64,000 nt of DNA from Crossaster papposus (taxonomy: Eukaryota; Echinodermata; Asteroidea; Velatida; Solasteridae): NCBI GenBank assembly GCA_037893245.1, contig JBAIAA010000656.1, positions 620,001-684,000 of the forward strand, written 5' to 3'. Positions 11,992 through 23,179 of this stretch are shown here, piece after piece. Within the stretch, counting starts at the first letter, position 1. Every line of letters begins with the position of its first letter. The translations under genes were made by a program, and so were the position numbers. The notes under the pieces were generated by a model. The model did no database searches. It saw only the letters and a list, made by a program, of their open reading frames with translations, and was not told the DNA's origin.

Positions 11992-12670
11992 TAGTCCGTG
12001 GGCTGGAATAACCCCCCATGCATCCCCCCCCCCCAGATCCTCCGCGAGTGGTATAATTTTGTTGTGGAGATCTGTCTGAGTGATTATTTTGATGTTACCA
12101 GTAAAAAAGTTGGGATGCATAAAGATGGCGGCCATTTTGAAAAATGGCCGCCTTCCGAAATTGGTTGTGCCTATATCTCGGTCTGTGAGACTCATAGAGA
12201 CTTGGTTTTGGTGTCTATACTAATGTTTTCAGGGTTAAGGAACCCGATAAGACCAATTAAAAAAATATTTGATCATTTGGCTCAGGCGGCCATTTTAAAT
12301 TTCAAAATGGCCGCCAATCAAATGCATTTTTGCTCGTATTTCGGTCTACCAGACTCACAGTGACTTGATGTTGGTGGCTATATACCCATGTTTTCAGGAT
12401 CAAGGAACACAAAAAGAACATTAATAATTAACATTGGATCATTTGGTTTTGGCAGCCATCTTGAATTTCAAAATGGCCACCAATCAAATGCGCTTATGTG
12501 TTGTGTTTATTGGGAAGTAGCGTAATCATACATGTTGCTTACTTTAAAAAAAAAAATTTGAACAATTCTCGGTCACCTGGGAAGGACATTAAAGTGAAGG
12601 ACGTGTAATACTGGGTTATGTGGAATTTTCTTTCTTTTTCTGTGAGACTATTAGGGTTTTTTAATTCAAA
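11992..12670 (+). repeat. P2 left terminal inverted repeat
   Basis: Pairs with 14555-15227. It contains a C-run near 12026-12035 and paired AAGATGGCGGCC/ AAATGGCCGCC blocks near 12124 and 12305. Its inner 230 bp also occurs at 2114-2367 next to PLE1. Confidence 0.85.
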
Positions 12671-13082
12671 TGGAGTGCTTTTGCAAGAAGGTGTATAGCA
12701 GAGAAAAACCGGTTTATGCAGGCATACTTCAAGGAATGATCAGTTTAGACATTCCCTAAAAGCGGGAGTTTCAAACCCTGTCTCTGGTTTTGGCGACGCG
12801 ATGACTGGTTTGTGTATTGCAACAATAGTCCTTTTGTTTTTAGCTCACACAGTGATTGATTATTACCGGTGATAATATGCCGTCCCCTCTTTTTTCCCCT
12901 TTTTTGGAAGGGGAGCAAGTCATATTTTCTGTGCTATGCACTTCATCAGTCACCATTCTTTTAGTTCACTTTCCTTTCCTTGTTTTTATTTGTGTATCGG
13001 TTTATATGACAAGTGGCAAGGACAAATACCGGCTCTTTTTTTTTTTTGGGGGGGGGGGGGTTCTTGACTTATTTATTTTGTT

Positions 13083-14449
13083 TTAGTCTTGAGATCCATT
13101 TCTTTGATCATTGTTTTGTTCTTCCAATAGTTCCAATAGGATTTGCAGATTCTCATCATCAAGATGTTGTTCCTCTTGGTTGGATTGTGGAGATGCTTTA
13201 GTCCTATATCGAACAAGTTCATCTTTTATGTTTTTGTGCCGTTTGTATGCCAGGATGGGTTGGGTATCAAATATCTTTTTTAGGTATTCGTTTTCACTAA
13301 TCAAGGGCCAGTGTTTAAGGATAGCCCGTTTGAGGGCTGGGTGCGCGACATGTGGGTAGTATGGTAGGACGAACACCAGTGGGATATTGTTTTTGTTTTT
13401 TTCACGCTTAGGGTCCGCGGGAGTCTTGCCCTTTGAGAAAGGAGGGTTAGGTCTTCGTTTGTGTATCCGCGCTTTTGAAGTTTTGTCTTTGAAGAATTCA
13501 ACCCTCTCCTCAAAGTCTTTTGAATGAGTACATATACGTTTGTATCTGGTCACTTCGCCCTTGATTAAGCCGCCAAATACCGACTTAGGGTGTGCTGAAT
13601 CTCGAGCTAGGTACTGAAATGTATCAGTTTTTTTGGGTAGCTACACGAGTATCCAATATCCCTTCATGTATGAATCGTTCGCCTTTGTAGATAATAAGGT
13701 CTAGAAAAGTGACTTGGCGGTGTGAGATCTCAGACGTAAACTTCACTGTTGGATGAATTTTATTAGGTGATTGCACTAGGTCAGCAGCCTGCTTTTCATT
13801 TCCGTTAAAGATTATAAGAACATCGTCTCTATATTAATTTCATGTAGCTCACAATTGAGGGATTGTGAGGGAGAATTGTTTCTTGTTCGTATTTAAATAG
13901 GGATATGTAAAAAATCTCCGGACTGCATTCGCTGCCCATGGCCACGCCAATTTTCTGTCTGAAAAACTTGCCATTGAATTCAAACGTGTTTCGATGCATA
14001 ATAAGTTCAAGGAGACAACGCGCGTGGTCTGTCATGGGCTTGGGTATTGCGTATAGTCTGTCGTCGGCCATTAAGTGCGTCACAAACTGATTCAATTGCC
14101 TCATCTTGTGGGCAGTTAGTGTACATGGATACTATATCCAGTGTTATCAATAAGTTATCTTGCTCCAATGTCAGGTTATTTATTTTTTCAAGCACATGCC
14201 CAAAATCGCGTGTGTTGGGGCTTTGTTGTTTGACAATTGAGAGCAAGAAATAGTCTATGTACACATGTATTTGGATATGGATTGAGTCGGTCCTCCGCAA
14301 CCACTAATGATTGGCCTCCCCACGAACCGTGTTCCTTCTGGTAATTTTTTGTGAACTTTCGGTAGGAGGTAAAGGCAAGGTGTTTTAATGTCGTGGTTGC
14401 GGGGGTTAAGAAACTCAGATATGTCAAATGATCCAAGCCAAATGATCAA
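13083..14449 (-). pseudogene. Penelope-like reverse transcriptase, truncated (PLE2)
   Basis: Second copy of the RT seen at 3398-5271, on the minus strand. It begins within the fingers domain (FDISEFLNPRNHDIK near 14430), where the P2 right arm joins, and keeps LLPKVHKKLPEGTRF, which copy 1 lost by deletion. RT motifs GRPIISGCGGPTQ, LITLDIVSMYTN and GVAMGSECSPEI follow, then an unreadable stretch around 13830, and the thumb region down to 13083 with a C-terminus nearly identical to copy 1 (EQNNDQRNGSQD). No GIY-YIG domain. Several frameshifts make it non-functional. Confidence 0.85.
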
Positions 14450-14554
14450 ATGTTAATTATTAGTGTTCTTAAACACCCTCCCCTTCCCATATAGAATGAG
14501 TTCTGATTCACTGCAGCTAACTCTAGGATTGATAAAAAACACACACAAATAAAC

Positions 14555-15227
14555 TCCATTTGAATTAAAAAACCTAATAGTCTCACAGAAAAAGAAAGAA
14601 AATTTCACATAACCCAGTATTACACGTCCTTCACTTTAATGTCCTTCCCAGGTGACCGAGAATCGTTCTAAAAATTAAAACAAACGTAAGCAACATGTAT
14701 GATTACGCTACTTCCCAATAAACACAACACACAAGCGCATTTGATTGGCGGTCATTTTGAAATTCAAGATGGCTGCCAAAACCAAATGATCCAATGTTAA
14801 TTATTAATGTTCTTTTTGTGTTCCTTGATCCTGAAAACATGGATATGATAGCCACCAACATCAAGTCACTATGAGTCTCGTAGACCGAAATACGAGATTG
14901 ATTGATTGGCGGCCATTTTGAAATTTAAAATGGCCGCCTGAGCCAAATAATCAAATATTGTTTTAATTGGTCTTTTTGGCTTCCTTGACCCTGAAAACAT
15001 TAGTATAGACACCAAAACCAAGTATCTATGAGTCTCACAGACCGAGATATAGGCACAACCAATTTCGGAAGACGGCCATTTTGAAAAATGGCCGCCATCT
15101 TTATGCATCCCAACTTTTTTACTGGTAACATCAAAATAATCACTCAGACGGGTCTCCACAACAAAATTATACCACTCGCGGGGGATCTGGGGGGGATGCA
15201 TGGGGGGTTATTCCAGCCCACGGACTA
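14555..15227 (-). repeat. P2 right terminal inverted repeat
   Basis: Reverse complement of 11992-12670. Just inside it (14460-14554) lies an inverted copy of sequence that is located at 2370-2440 in PLE1. Confidence 0.85.
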
Positions 15228-15565
15228 TATGCCCTGATACCTGGCCCCTGCCGCACTCCTCGCACACAGTCCGACCTGGTGTACTATATTTGTTTACAAA
15301 GTAGAACCCGCCTGAATACTGCCATGGTTTCACTCGACTGTTGCACATACGTCACTTGTCCAGCGAACGGTTTTCATCAGATCAGATAAGCAGAGCGAAC
15401 GGACGTGTTTTGGTGGCGGCTCCCGGAAATTGCACATTTTCTTCACATTTACCAGTCTTCCACTTGATGTGAGGCTTTGAATCGTCTGATCTATTTGCTC
15501 AATTGCAAGTAGTTCTTTCCCGCGTGTTTTCGTGGTTTCTGTTAGCTGATGGTTCTTGATCAAAA

Positions 15566-16137
15566 TGCCAAGAAAGCCAGCTTCGACCGCTACCGGGGAT
15601 TCCATTACAATGGTCCTGCTTTCCTGACGGTCGCTATCGCCGAAGCGCTCTAGTCCAGGACCCTGGACATTTTAATCCCTACACTGACGGAGCTATCGCC
15701 GAATCTATAACTCAGGATATCCACAAGGCTCTGAAATTGGAAATAATCAACCGAGATAAGAAGATAGCCAGTCTTGAGAAAGAAGTCCGCCATCTTATTG
15801 AACAGCTTTCTGAACAAGAACAATATTCGCGACGTAACTGTCTCATTGTTCACGGGATTCCAGAGAAGCCCCAACCCGATAATACTGACCGGAAAATCAC
15901 TAAAGCAGCTAAACAACGTCTTGGTATAGAGCTTCGCCCTGAAGCCATTGATCAATTTCACCGCATAGAGCCACGCCTGGATAAAACGGGTAAACCACGG
16001 GCAAGACCAATAGTTGTAAAGTTCGTTGACTACAACTCACGGGCTGCATTCTATTATGTGAGAGCCAAATTCAAAGGTTCTAACATTTAAGTCCATGAGA
16101 GCCTTACCCAGGAACGTCAGCGCTGGCTCGCCACTGC
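15566..16137 (+). pseudogene. LINE ORF1 (coiled coil plus RRM), 5' part
   Basis: Plus-strand ORF1 of an L1-like type. After a degenerate start with frameshifts (15566-15720) the frame reads through a coiled coil (KIASLEKEVRHLIEQL, about 15770) and the RRM-type core (QYSRRNCLIVHGIPE, about 15815; RPIVVKFVDYNSRAAF, about 16010). A TAA at 16088-16090 interrupts the frame once, after which VHESLTQERQRWLATA continues to 16137, where transposon H1 is inserted. The family's ORF1 protein binds RNA as a trimer. This copy is dead. The rest of the ORF is at 21882-21992. Confidence 0.82.
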
Positions 16138-16711
16138 TAAAGGGTCCGTCACACCATAACGTTCTGGTCAGCGTTCTATGACGTTTGAGGAAACGTTGGT
16201 TATCGTCCATGGTCGCTGGTATAGCGCCAGAAGAGCGTTGTGTGAACGCTGGTGAACGCTGGTAATCGTCGGTGATCGTCGGTGATCGGCGGAGAACGCT
16301 GGTCCGAAAAAAAAGTTTTGAACATGCACAAAAGTTCTCATGGAGACCAGCGTTCTTCAACGTTTAATTTTAAACGCTGGAGAACGCTAAAGAACGTTCG
16401 TGGAACGTTTTACTAACGTTCGCTGAACGTTGTACGCGTTCGGCTATCGTTAGTCAGTCGTTACCCTAGCGTTACTTGGTTGTTATTAATCGTTTGGTTT
16501 GCAGTGAACGACTCACTGGCGACCTGTCAACGACCACTGAACGGACCCCTAGCGCACGCAGCGTGTGACTAACGTCAAACGAACGTCAAATGGCGTCCAA
16601 TGAGCGTCATTTGAGCGTTTCCCGAACGTCCATGCACGTGGGTATATAAACCGAGGCTTTTTAAGCAGGGTTCGGTTGATTTTGGGCTACCGTAGAGAAC
16701 ACCGGCCCACT

Positions 16712-18377
16712 ATGGAGGCTCCAGAAAGACTAAGGAGGGTATATATGCTTGCTATAGCCCAGCATGAAGTAGATGTACTGAACTTGAACATAGCTGAGCA
16801 CATCGAGGGACCTCGCCCGCAGAGAAGAAGACCCCGCCGAAGACGACCCCGCCGAAGACGACAGCGCTGGACTAAATCATGGATCTTGAGGCGCAAAGAG
16901 TTTGGAATGTACGACCAACTCATGGTTGAGCTTCGCCGGGAGGACCCCAGTTCCTTCACGAACTTTATGCGCATGCCACCTGAAATGTTTGATGAGATCC
17001 TTGAGCGTGTCAGAGGCAGATTGACGAAGCAGCACACCTTCTACCGAGAGCCCCTCGAACCTGGCCTGAAACTGGCGGTGACACTGCGACATTTGGCCTC
17101 TGGATCTAAATATGCTGACATGAAGTTTGGGTGGCGCGTTCCATCCAACACAATCTCCGTCCTCGTCCGTGAAGTGTGCCATGCGATCGTTGACGAGTAT
17201 CTGGATGAGGTGATGACCCCTCCAAGCACTCCTGAAGCCTGGCGTGAGATTGCCAACCAGTTCAGGACAAAGTGGAACTTCTCTCACTGTTGCGGTGCTC
17301 TAGACGGAAAACATGTTGCCTGTAGATGCCCTAACTCTTCAGGATCAACCTACTACAACTACAAGGGATTCTACTCTGTGGTGATGATGGCCCTGGTGGA
17401 CGCAGATTACAAGTTCATCTGGGGAGATGTTGGTGGTAAGTGTTCATGACTCTTTTGTTCTATACAGGTTAGTAACCAACTTATTCAATAGCTGCACGAG
17501 GAGAGGTATGGTAAGTAATTGGTAAGTAAGTGATACCTGAGCAAGTGCAAATTATATTGTATTCTTACAATAATACGCTCGTGCGGTAACACCTCGCCCG
17601 CTGCGCTTTCTCGGTGTCACGAATCGCACGTGCTCAGGTATTTCAAATCCATGAACACCTCCCAGTAGGTTGGTAACTATAACTTCACATAATGTCTTTA
17701 AATGAGATTGAATTAGGTTATTTCTGGTGTTATTATTTGTAGTTGCTTTTTGTACTGTATGTTTATGTTGATGTAATTTGTGTTTTTCAGGGAAAGGAGC
17801 AGCATCCGACGCACAAATCTACAACGGGTCTGAGCTGAAAGACTGCATCGATGATGGCTCCATCGGCTTCCCACCAGCTGAACCCCTGCCCAACGACAAC
17901 GAGGATGTGCCGTACTACCTCATCGGTGACGACGCGTTCGCCTTGAGGTCTAACATGATGAAGCCGTACTCGCACCGTGGAATGATCGATGACGAGAGGA
18001 TATTCAACTACAGGCTGTCAAGGGCACGTCGTGTGGTCGAGAATGCCTTTGGCATCCTTGCCAATAGGTTCCAGGTACTCCTCACCACCATGAACCATGC
18101 TCCCGCAACCGTAAGGCTCATCGTTACCACGTGCATGTGTTTGCACAATCTCATGCGTATGAGGTATCCACGTCAGCAGAACATTCGCATGGACTGTGAG
18201 GACGACAATCATCAAGTGATTCCTGGACAATGGAGAACACAGCGCAATCTGGAGGACATCGTCAATGTCAGAGGGCCCAACGTGGATAACAGACAGGGGA
18301 AGCGCCAGAGGAACCTCCTAAAACACTGGTGTAACTCGGAAGCTGGTGCTGTTCCATGGCAGATGGATATGATATGA
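16712..18377 (+). CDS. PIF/Harbinger DDE transposase (2 exons)
   Basis: Two exons, 16712-17435 and 17791-18377, joined by an intron with GTAAGT donor and TTTTTCAG acceptor, give a 436-residue protein. It starts at ATG 16712 and ends TGA 18377. An arginine-rich stretch (about 36-52) is followed by a helix-turn-helix-like region and a DDE_Tnp_4 catalytic domain: GALDGKH with D198, VDADYKF with D230/D232 on the first exon, and RRVVENAFG with E325 on the second. The splice restores DVGGKGAASDAQIY, the expected family sequence across the second aspartate. An AATAAA signal lies at about 18422. Cut-and-paste transposition with the partner protein on the other strand is the expected role. No stops or frameshifts, so it may be active. 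Confidence 0.93.
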
Positions 18378-18597
18378 AGACTCTTGTGACATGGACAATG
18401 TGTGTGGATGTTTTCTAACAATAAATATTAAGAAAGACAAATTCAGTGTCAAATTTAAATCATTTATTTTAATAACATAAAACCCCAGGAATAACACCCG
18501 TTATTTCGTAAATCACAGTAATAATAACAGTAAATCAATATAAGATTAAACAATTAAAGGAAATAATAATCATAATCACACATTCACACAAGTATTA

Positions 18598-18745
18598 AAG
18601 CCTGCTCGGCCTCATCCTGGTCCCCTGAGTTTTGGCTATGATCGCCTTCAACTGGAATTACACAGGTAAACAATAAACAATAAGCAATAAACAATTGTCT
18701 TTCACTTGTTATTTAATATCGTAGTATAATTATATGAATAAGTCA
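18598..18745 (-). repeat. Partial duplicate of MADF-gene exon 3 and intron 2
   Basis: This segment, just past the stop of the minus-strand gene, resembles 19562-19735: the start of exon 3 (reading AETQGDLDEAE in the original) plus the adjacent intron with its CAATAAACAATTGT and GTATAATTATATGA stretches. It seems to be a fossil tandem duplication inside H1. Confidence 0.8.
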
Positions 18746-20411
18746 CTATTTCTGATAACTTGACGCACAGGGCTCCAGGTCTTGAATCAGGGACATGTAG
18801 GCAGGGTCCGCGGAGTTGAAGACCGAAATGGCTTGTGGCGGTGGCGGTCCCCACTCACTGGGAGGTGGCTGCCAACCTCCGTGCTGTGACTGGCACTCGC
18901 CCTGACTCTGACTCGGCCTCTTGTTCTGGGGGTGTTGCGACGAGGTTGTGTCACCAGTGACACTGAAAATACACCATAAGGAAAATGGTCAGATGACTTT
19001 CTAGAGTGGAGACGAGTTATTTTGATCAATGTTTGAACCGACCCAACTAGATCTAATTGTACTTTTGATCAACTTTCGTGCCAGCTATTGGTCAATTTCA
19101 GTAATGAGGCAAGTCGGGATATAGCACGCGTTGGCTTGGCCAACGCACCAATTCTAGTTATAATTGAAAGTAATGGTAATAATTAAGCTAACCATGACTG
19201 AATCGAGGGCTGTCTGGACGGGGGTCTATTAGACCGGTCCTCACTGTCGTCGTCGGTTGAATCCGACTCGCAGAAAGGCCTCAGAACCTTGTTGATGCCT
19301 TTCCGGGCCCGGCGAAAGTCCTTTACACTCAGCCCCAGCAGCACACTTTTGACGTAGGCGGCGTAGGTGGTCCTCTCGGTGACTGGCTCGGGAGGCAGGA
19401 GTTGCTCACGCAGCATCGTCACCATCTCGCCGCTCTCTTTGGCCTTCCTTTGGAGGGTCTCCATGTCAGAGGACACCGACAGGGCTGGGGTGGGTTGACG
19501 TTCTAAGACGTGGACGGTCTCAGCAAACTCGTCAACATCAACCCTCTCCTCCGCCGCTGCCCGCTCAGCCTCATCCAGGTCCCCCTGAGTTTCGGCTATA
19601 ATCTCCTTCAACTAGAAAGACACGGAATGACACAGGTAAACACAACATGTTTGGAAATTGACAATAAACAATTGTACATACATTTGTCTTTCACTTATTA
19701 TTCAATATTGTAGTATAATTATATGATTCGGTCAATATCCACATCAATACTTACACTCCGGACGGGCTTCGAGCGGTGGTTGACAGCACGGTGGAAAAAG
19801 CAAAATTTGGCTTTTATCCATGTCTCCCTCTCCGTCAACTGTTGCTGGCCTTCCCCACTCTTCTTCTTGTCCAACCTGGTAGATATTATAAGCACACGGT
19901 AAGTATATGGTAAGTATATAAATTCCATTATTATTAAAGTCATGGCAATTATTTAAAGCATTTTCATAATTTCAAACATAAATACTTGCCTTGTGAACAT
20001 GTCCCTGAGGGACTTGAACCAGGTCCACAGGTGGTCCACCCCGATCTCCAGCTCTGTGGCCTTGGTCTCGAGTATCCGTTGCCTCTTCGCCTTGTTCCTG
20101 TATTCTGTCTTCTGTGAGTTCCACAGCAGTTCGTTTTCTCGGAAAAAATCCACCAGACTATCCTCCACCGCCCGGTCCTGGATCCTGCAGTCCTTTCTCT
20201 GCTTCTTCACTCTCTTTGCCATGGTCGGAACGTCCTCATTGGTGTCTTCAGGGTCTCCAGGGGGTGTCACATGGTGTGTCACACATCGGATGGGCTCTTC
20301 CACGTGGTGTTGTTCCGAAGACATTGCTAGAGAAAGAGGCTTTGCATTCTTCTTACTTGCAGCGCTAGTAGCAGAAGGTCCCCTCACACCTTTTTTTCGT
20401 CTTGGCGGCAT
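18746..20411 (-). CDS. Harbinger MADF/Myb-like accessory protein (4 exons)
   Basis: Four exons on the minus strand, 19990-20411, 19755-19875, 19193-19611 and 18746-18962, sum to 1179 nt: 392 codons plus TAG, with no internal stop. The first intron uses a GC donor in its usual context, AG/GCAAGT; the others are GT-AG. Residues about 60-180 form a MADF/SANT-like DNA-binding region (AVEDSLVDFFRENELLWN, then LDKKKSGEGQQQLTERETW). A spacer rich in E, P and Q follows, and a conserved-looking C-terminal tail (SADPAYMSLIQDLE). In this superfamily such proteins help the transposase enter the nucleus and bind the element ends. Start chosen as the first ATG (MPPRRKKGVRG). The gene is convergent with the transposase. 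Confidence 0.87.
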
Positions 20412-20799
20412 GATGTTCACTGTTCAATCTCAGAAGAATAACTGAATCCACTATGATTTTTCCGCGTTTTATACCCGTTTGACTATAAAACCCACACGCC
20501 AGCAAAACGCTATTCTGTCGTTATTCACACGTTATTCGCACGCTCAACACGCTCGTCTAACGTTGACTAATCGTTCGTCGCGCGCCAGTGACACGTCAGC
20601 ACACGCTAATAGTTTTCAGGGGTGTCTTACTTGGTCGCTGTTACACGCTCCTCATGCGTAAGTCACACGCTAGTCATGCGTTAGTCACACGTTAGCCACA
20701 CGCCAGATGGGTCCACCTCACCCTAGAACGCTCGAAAATTGAACGATTAAAACGTTTAGAGAACGTTGACCAGAACGTTATGGTGTGACGGACCCTTTA

Positions 20800-21878
20800 T
20801 GACCCTGTCACACCAGAACATTTTAGGCCAACGCGTGAGTAGCGTGTTGTAATTTTGGCAACACGCTGGCAAACGCTGACCAACGCTAGGCCAGCGTTAT
20901 CAACACGCTGGGCGCGTTACTCACACGCTGGGACACGCTGTCACACGCTGAGGAATTTGTTTGTTTCAACATACCTACAATTTCGAGCGTTTGCCAGCGT
21001 GTGACTGCACACGCTGGCGGCGCGATCGTTATCAACCCGCTACTCACACGCTGGCGTACGCTTGCGACACGCTGGTTATGGCCCTGCCACACCAGAACGT
21101 TTTAGGCCAATGCATGAGTAGCGCGTTAAAAATAGTTGATACGCTGGCAATTGCTGAACTTTCACAGAAAATGTCAAGTGGAACCGTGATTTCAGCGTGT
21201 CCATACAAGTTGATAACGGGTTCATAGCGTATGCCAGCGCGTGAGTAGCGTGTGAGGAACGCGCTCAGCGTGTGAGTAACGCATCACTGATTTATAGTAA
21301 AAATACGACAGCGGGTCGCCAGCGTGTGAGTAGTGGGTTGGTAACGATCGTCTAGCGCGTTTGACGCGTGAGTAACACGCCGCCAGCGTGTGCAGTCACA
21401 AACGCTGAAATTTGTTAGGTATGTTGAATAACGTATTTTTGCCTCAGCGTGTGAGAGCGTGTTCCAGCGTGTGGGTAACGCGCTCAGCGCGTTGCGAACG
21501 CTGGCCTAGCGTTGGTCAACGTTTACCCGCGTGTTGCCGAAATTCCAACACGTTGGCCTAAAACGTTCTGGTGTGACAGAGCCATGTAGCGCGTCATCTT
21601 TTTGTACAACTAATCATGTGGTCGTTGCCGTACGCTGGCGCGCGTTGGACCGCGCTACTCACGCGCTGGGCAGTCGTTCATCAGTCGTCGAGCGCGTTAC
21701 TAACGCGTTATTCACGCGCTGGTGAACGCTATGAACCCGTTATCAACGCGTTATGGACACGCTGAAATCACGGTTTCACTTGATTTTTTCTGTGGAAGTT
21801 CAGCGTTTGCCAGCGTATCAACTATTTTTAACGCGCTACTCACGCGTTGACTTAAAACGTTTTGGTGTGACAGGGCCA
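20800..21878. mobile_element. Interleaved Harbinger-type MITE cluster
   Basis: Two long-inverted-repeat MITEs, A (ends 20800 and 21584, arms about 270 bp) and B (ends 21079 and 21878, arms about 210-290 bp), lie in the order A-left, B-left, A-right, B-right. Their ends (TGACCCTGTCACACC, TGGCCCTGTCACACC) resemble the H1 TIR, and the arms are full of ACACGCTGG/ CCAGCGTGT repeats. TTA precedes both left ends and TAA follows the B right end. No coding capacity. Mobilisation by an H1-like transposase is inferred. Confidence 0.85.
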
Positions 21879-21881
21879 TAA

Positions 21882-21992
21882 GCGGCATTTGTTGACCGAC
21901 AAGGTATGGACCCTAGATGACCGGATCGAAATACGTCGTAAAAACGACTCGCGTCTCATTGTGGCATCCAAGGAAGACCTTCAGAAATTGTA
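21882..21992 (+). pseudogene. LINE ORF1, 3' part
   Basis: Directly after the TAA at 21879-21881, the frame broken at 16137 resumes as KRHLLTDKVWTLDDR and ends EDLQKL-stop at 21992. One TAA copy plus removal of 16141-21881 gives a continuous frame, so H1 and the MITE cluster together fill a single TAA target site. No ORF2 is recognisable downstream. Confidence 0.85.
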
Positions 21993-22815
21993 ATGTTGAT
22001 ATTAACAAATCTGAATACATTACATTTTTGCCCTCATCACATGGGTAAGTGTTGAAAGTAGCGACCTTCGTATCATGTAACGTGATACTAAATATTGGCT
22101 TAATAAGATCCTAGCGGTTTTATGCGTAAACAAAAGCGTTTTGGAACTCATGGGGCAACTTCCATTCCCGCCGGGGCTCCACAAATTCCTCTATGGTGAC
22201 TGAGATTTACTATTCAACAGTTAGGACCATCTTTGTTTCCAAGGTTTTTAAACAGTCGACCCTCACTAATGTGTAACAGCACAGCGCCGCAGACCAACAC
22301 CTAGGAAAGTTGTGACGCACAACGGCGACGTCAACAGACTGTGCCAACGTTCGCATCCATTTCAAAAAATAGATTTAAAGGACTTTAAAGATCAGTTATC
22401 ATTAAACAAATATTGAGTGGCTCTGAATTGTGGAATGGGGGGAATATAGATAAAGCCTGGATTTATTTTCTATTTTACTTGACTTTGCCTCGTGAAATGA
22501 AAAAGTCCAGATGTTACCTTGCGAATGTATTCCTCCTATCCCACTCTTAGCCACTCAATTTTTGTATAATATGAAACACAGCGCACCAGACTATTCCTAA
22601 TTGGCATACATGTGCATGATTGTTGAACATTCTAATGCTCCAATACCAGGGTAAAGAGCAGATATTTCATATGACATTATAGTGCAGCGGCATAGTCCGA
22701 CATATCAAACCAATTGTACATTTATCACTTGTATCAGCCAGGACAGCCATTCTTCAAAATGGCCGCTACAGAACATGAGTAACATTTGGCAATGCTGAAT
22801 ATTATAAAACTTCTG
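21993..22815. other. No gene recognised
   Basis: Unassigned sequence. A single AAAATGGCCGC block lies near 22758. No conserved frame on either strand. Confidence 0.5.
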
Positions 22816-22819
22816 GAGC

Positions 22820-22914
22820 GCTATTTTATTTTTAACAGTGGTCAACAGTGTCGAACGCGGCAGACATAGCTAATAAGTCCACAATGACAGTTTTGTTTCG
22901 ATCAAGTGATCTAA
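22820..22914 (-). pseudogene. LINE RT fragment, downstream half
   Basis: On the minus strand this reads SLDRNKTVIVDLLAMSAAFDTVDH, the RT segment containing the first catalytic aspartate region. It continues from 26970-27200 once the inserted T1 is removed. It ends at a stop soon after, within an AT-rich stretch. Confidence 0.75.
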
Positions 22915-23179
22915 TAGTCAGGTGGCTTAGCGACAATTTTCAGGGTTAACGTTACCGGCCGGACAAAAGTACCAAATTTGGCATAGAGTTTCTTTTCGAC
23001 CTATCTATTGATTTTATCCGTGGAACCCACTTGATCGGTTCCGATTTTCCAAGATGGCGGCCAAAATCCAAGATGGCCGCCAGAAACAAAGGAAATGTCA
23101 TATATCTGGCTGTAAAAATCGGAAATGAACAAATGAGGTGTCAATTCAGGTGTTTCCGGGGTCACTGAAACAGATGCTG

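Larger units (their letters stand above)
11992..15227. mobile_element. TIR element P2 enclosing a Penelope RT
   Basis: The ends begin TAGTCCGTGGGCTGG and are perfect inverted copies, flanked by TAT on both sides (11989-11991 and 15228-15230). Long arms (about 11992-12670 and 14555-15227) are imperfect inverted repeats and contain AAGATGGCGGCC blocks. Between them sits a minus-strand Penelope-like RT missing its N-terminus. A 3-bp AT-rich duplication and long TIRs point to a cut-and-paste element or foldback. No transposase is visible, so this is a non-autonomous carrier. Confidence 0.8.
16141..20796. mobile_element. PIF/Harbinger transposon H1, two genes
   Basis: A 4656-bp element with TIRs of about 37 bp starting AGGGTCCGTCACACC (one mismatch between arms) and subterminal clusters of AACGTT/CGTTC motifs. 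The flanks are TAA at left and TTA at right, matching the TWA preference of this superfamily. It carries a transposase on the plus strand and a MADF/Myb-like gene on the minus strand, convergently arranged as is typical for Harbingers. Both genes splice into intact frames, so the element may still be competent. Confidence 0.93.

Noticed and set aside
11992..15227. Polinton/Maverick explanation for the TIR elements
   Set aside because: No protein-primed polymerase, packaging ATPase, capsid or retroviral-type integrase set; the elements are too short and the duplications are 3 bp, not 6.
15330..15605. Minus-strand open frame of 91 codons upstream of the LINE ORF1
   Set aside because: It overlaps the antisense of the ORF1 start and 5' region and shows no recognisable motif.
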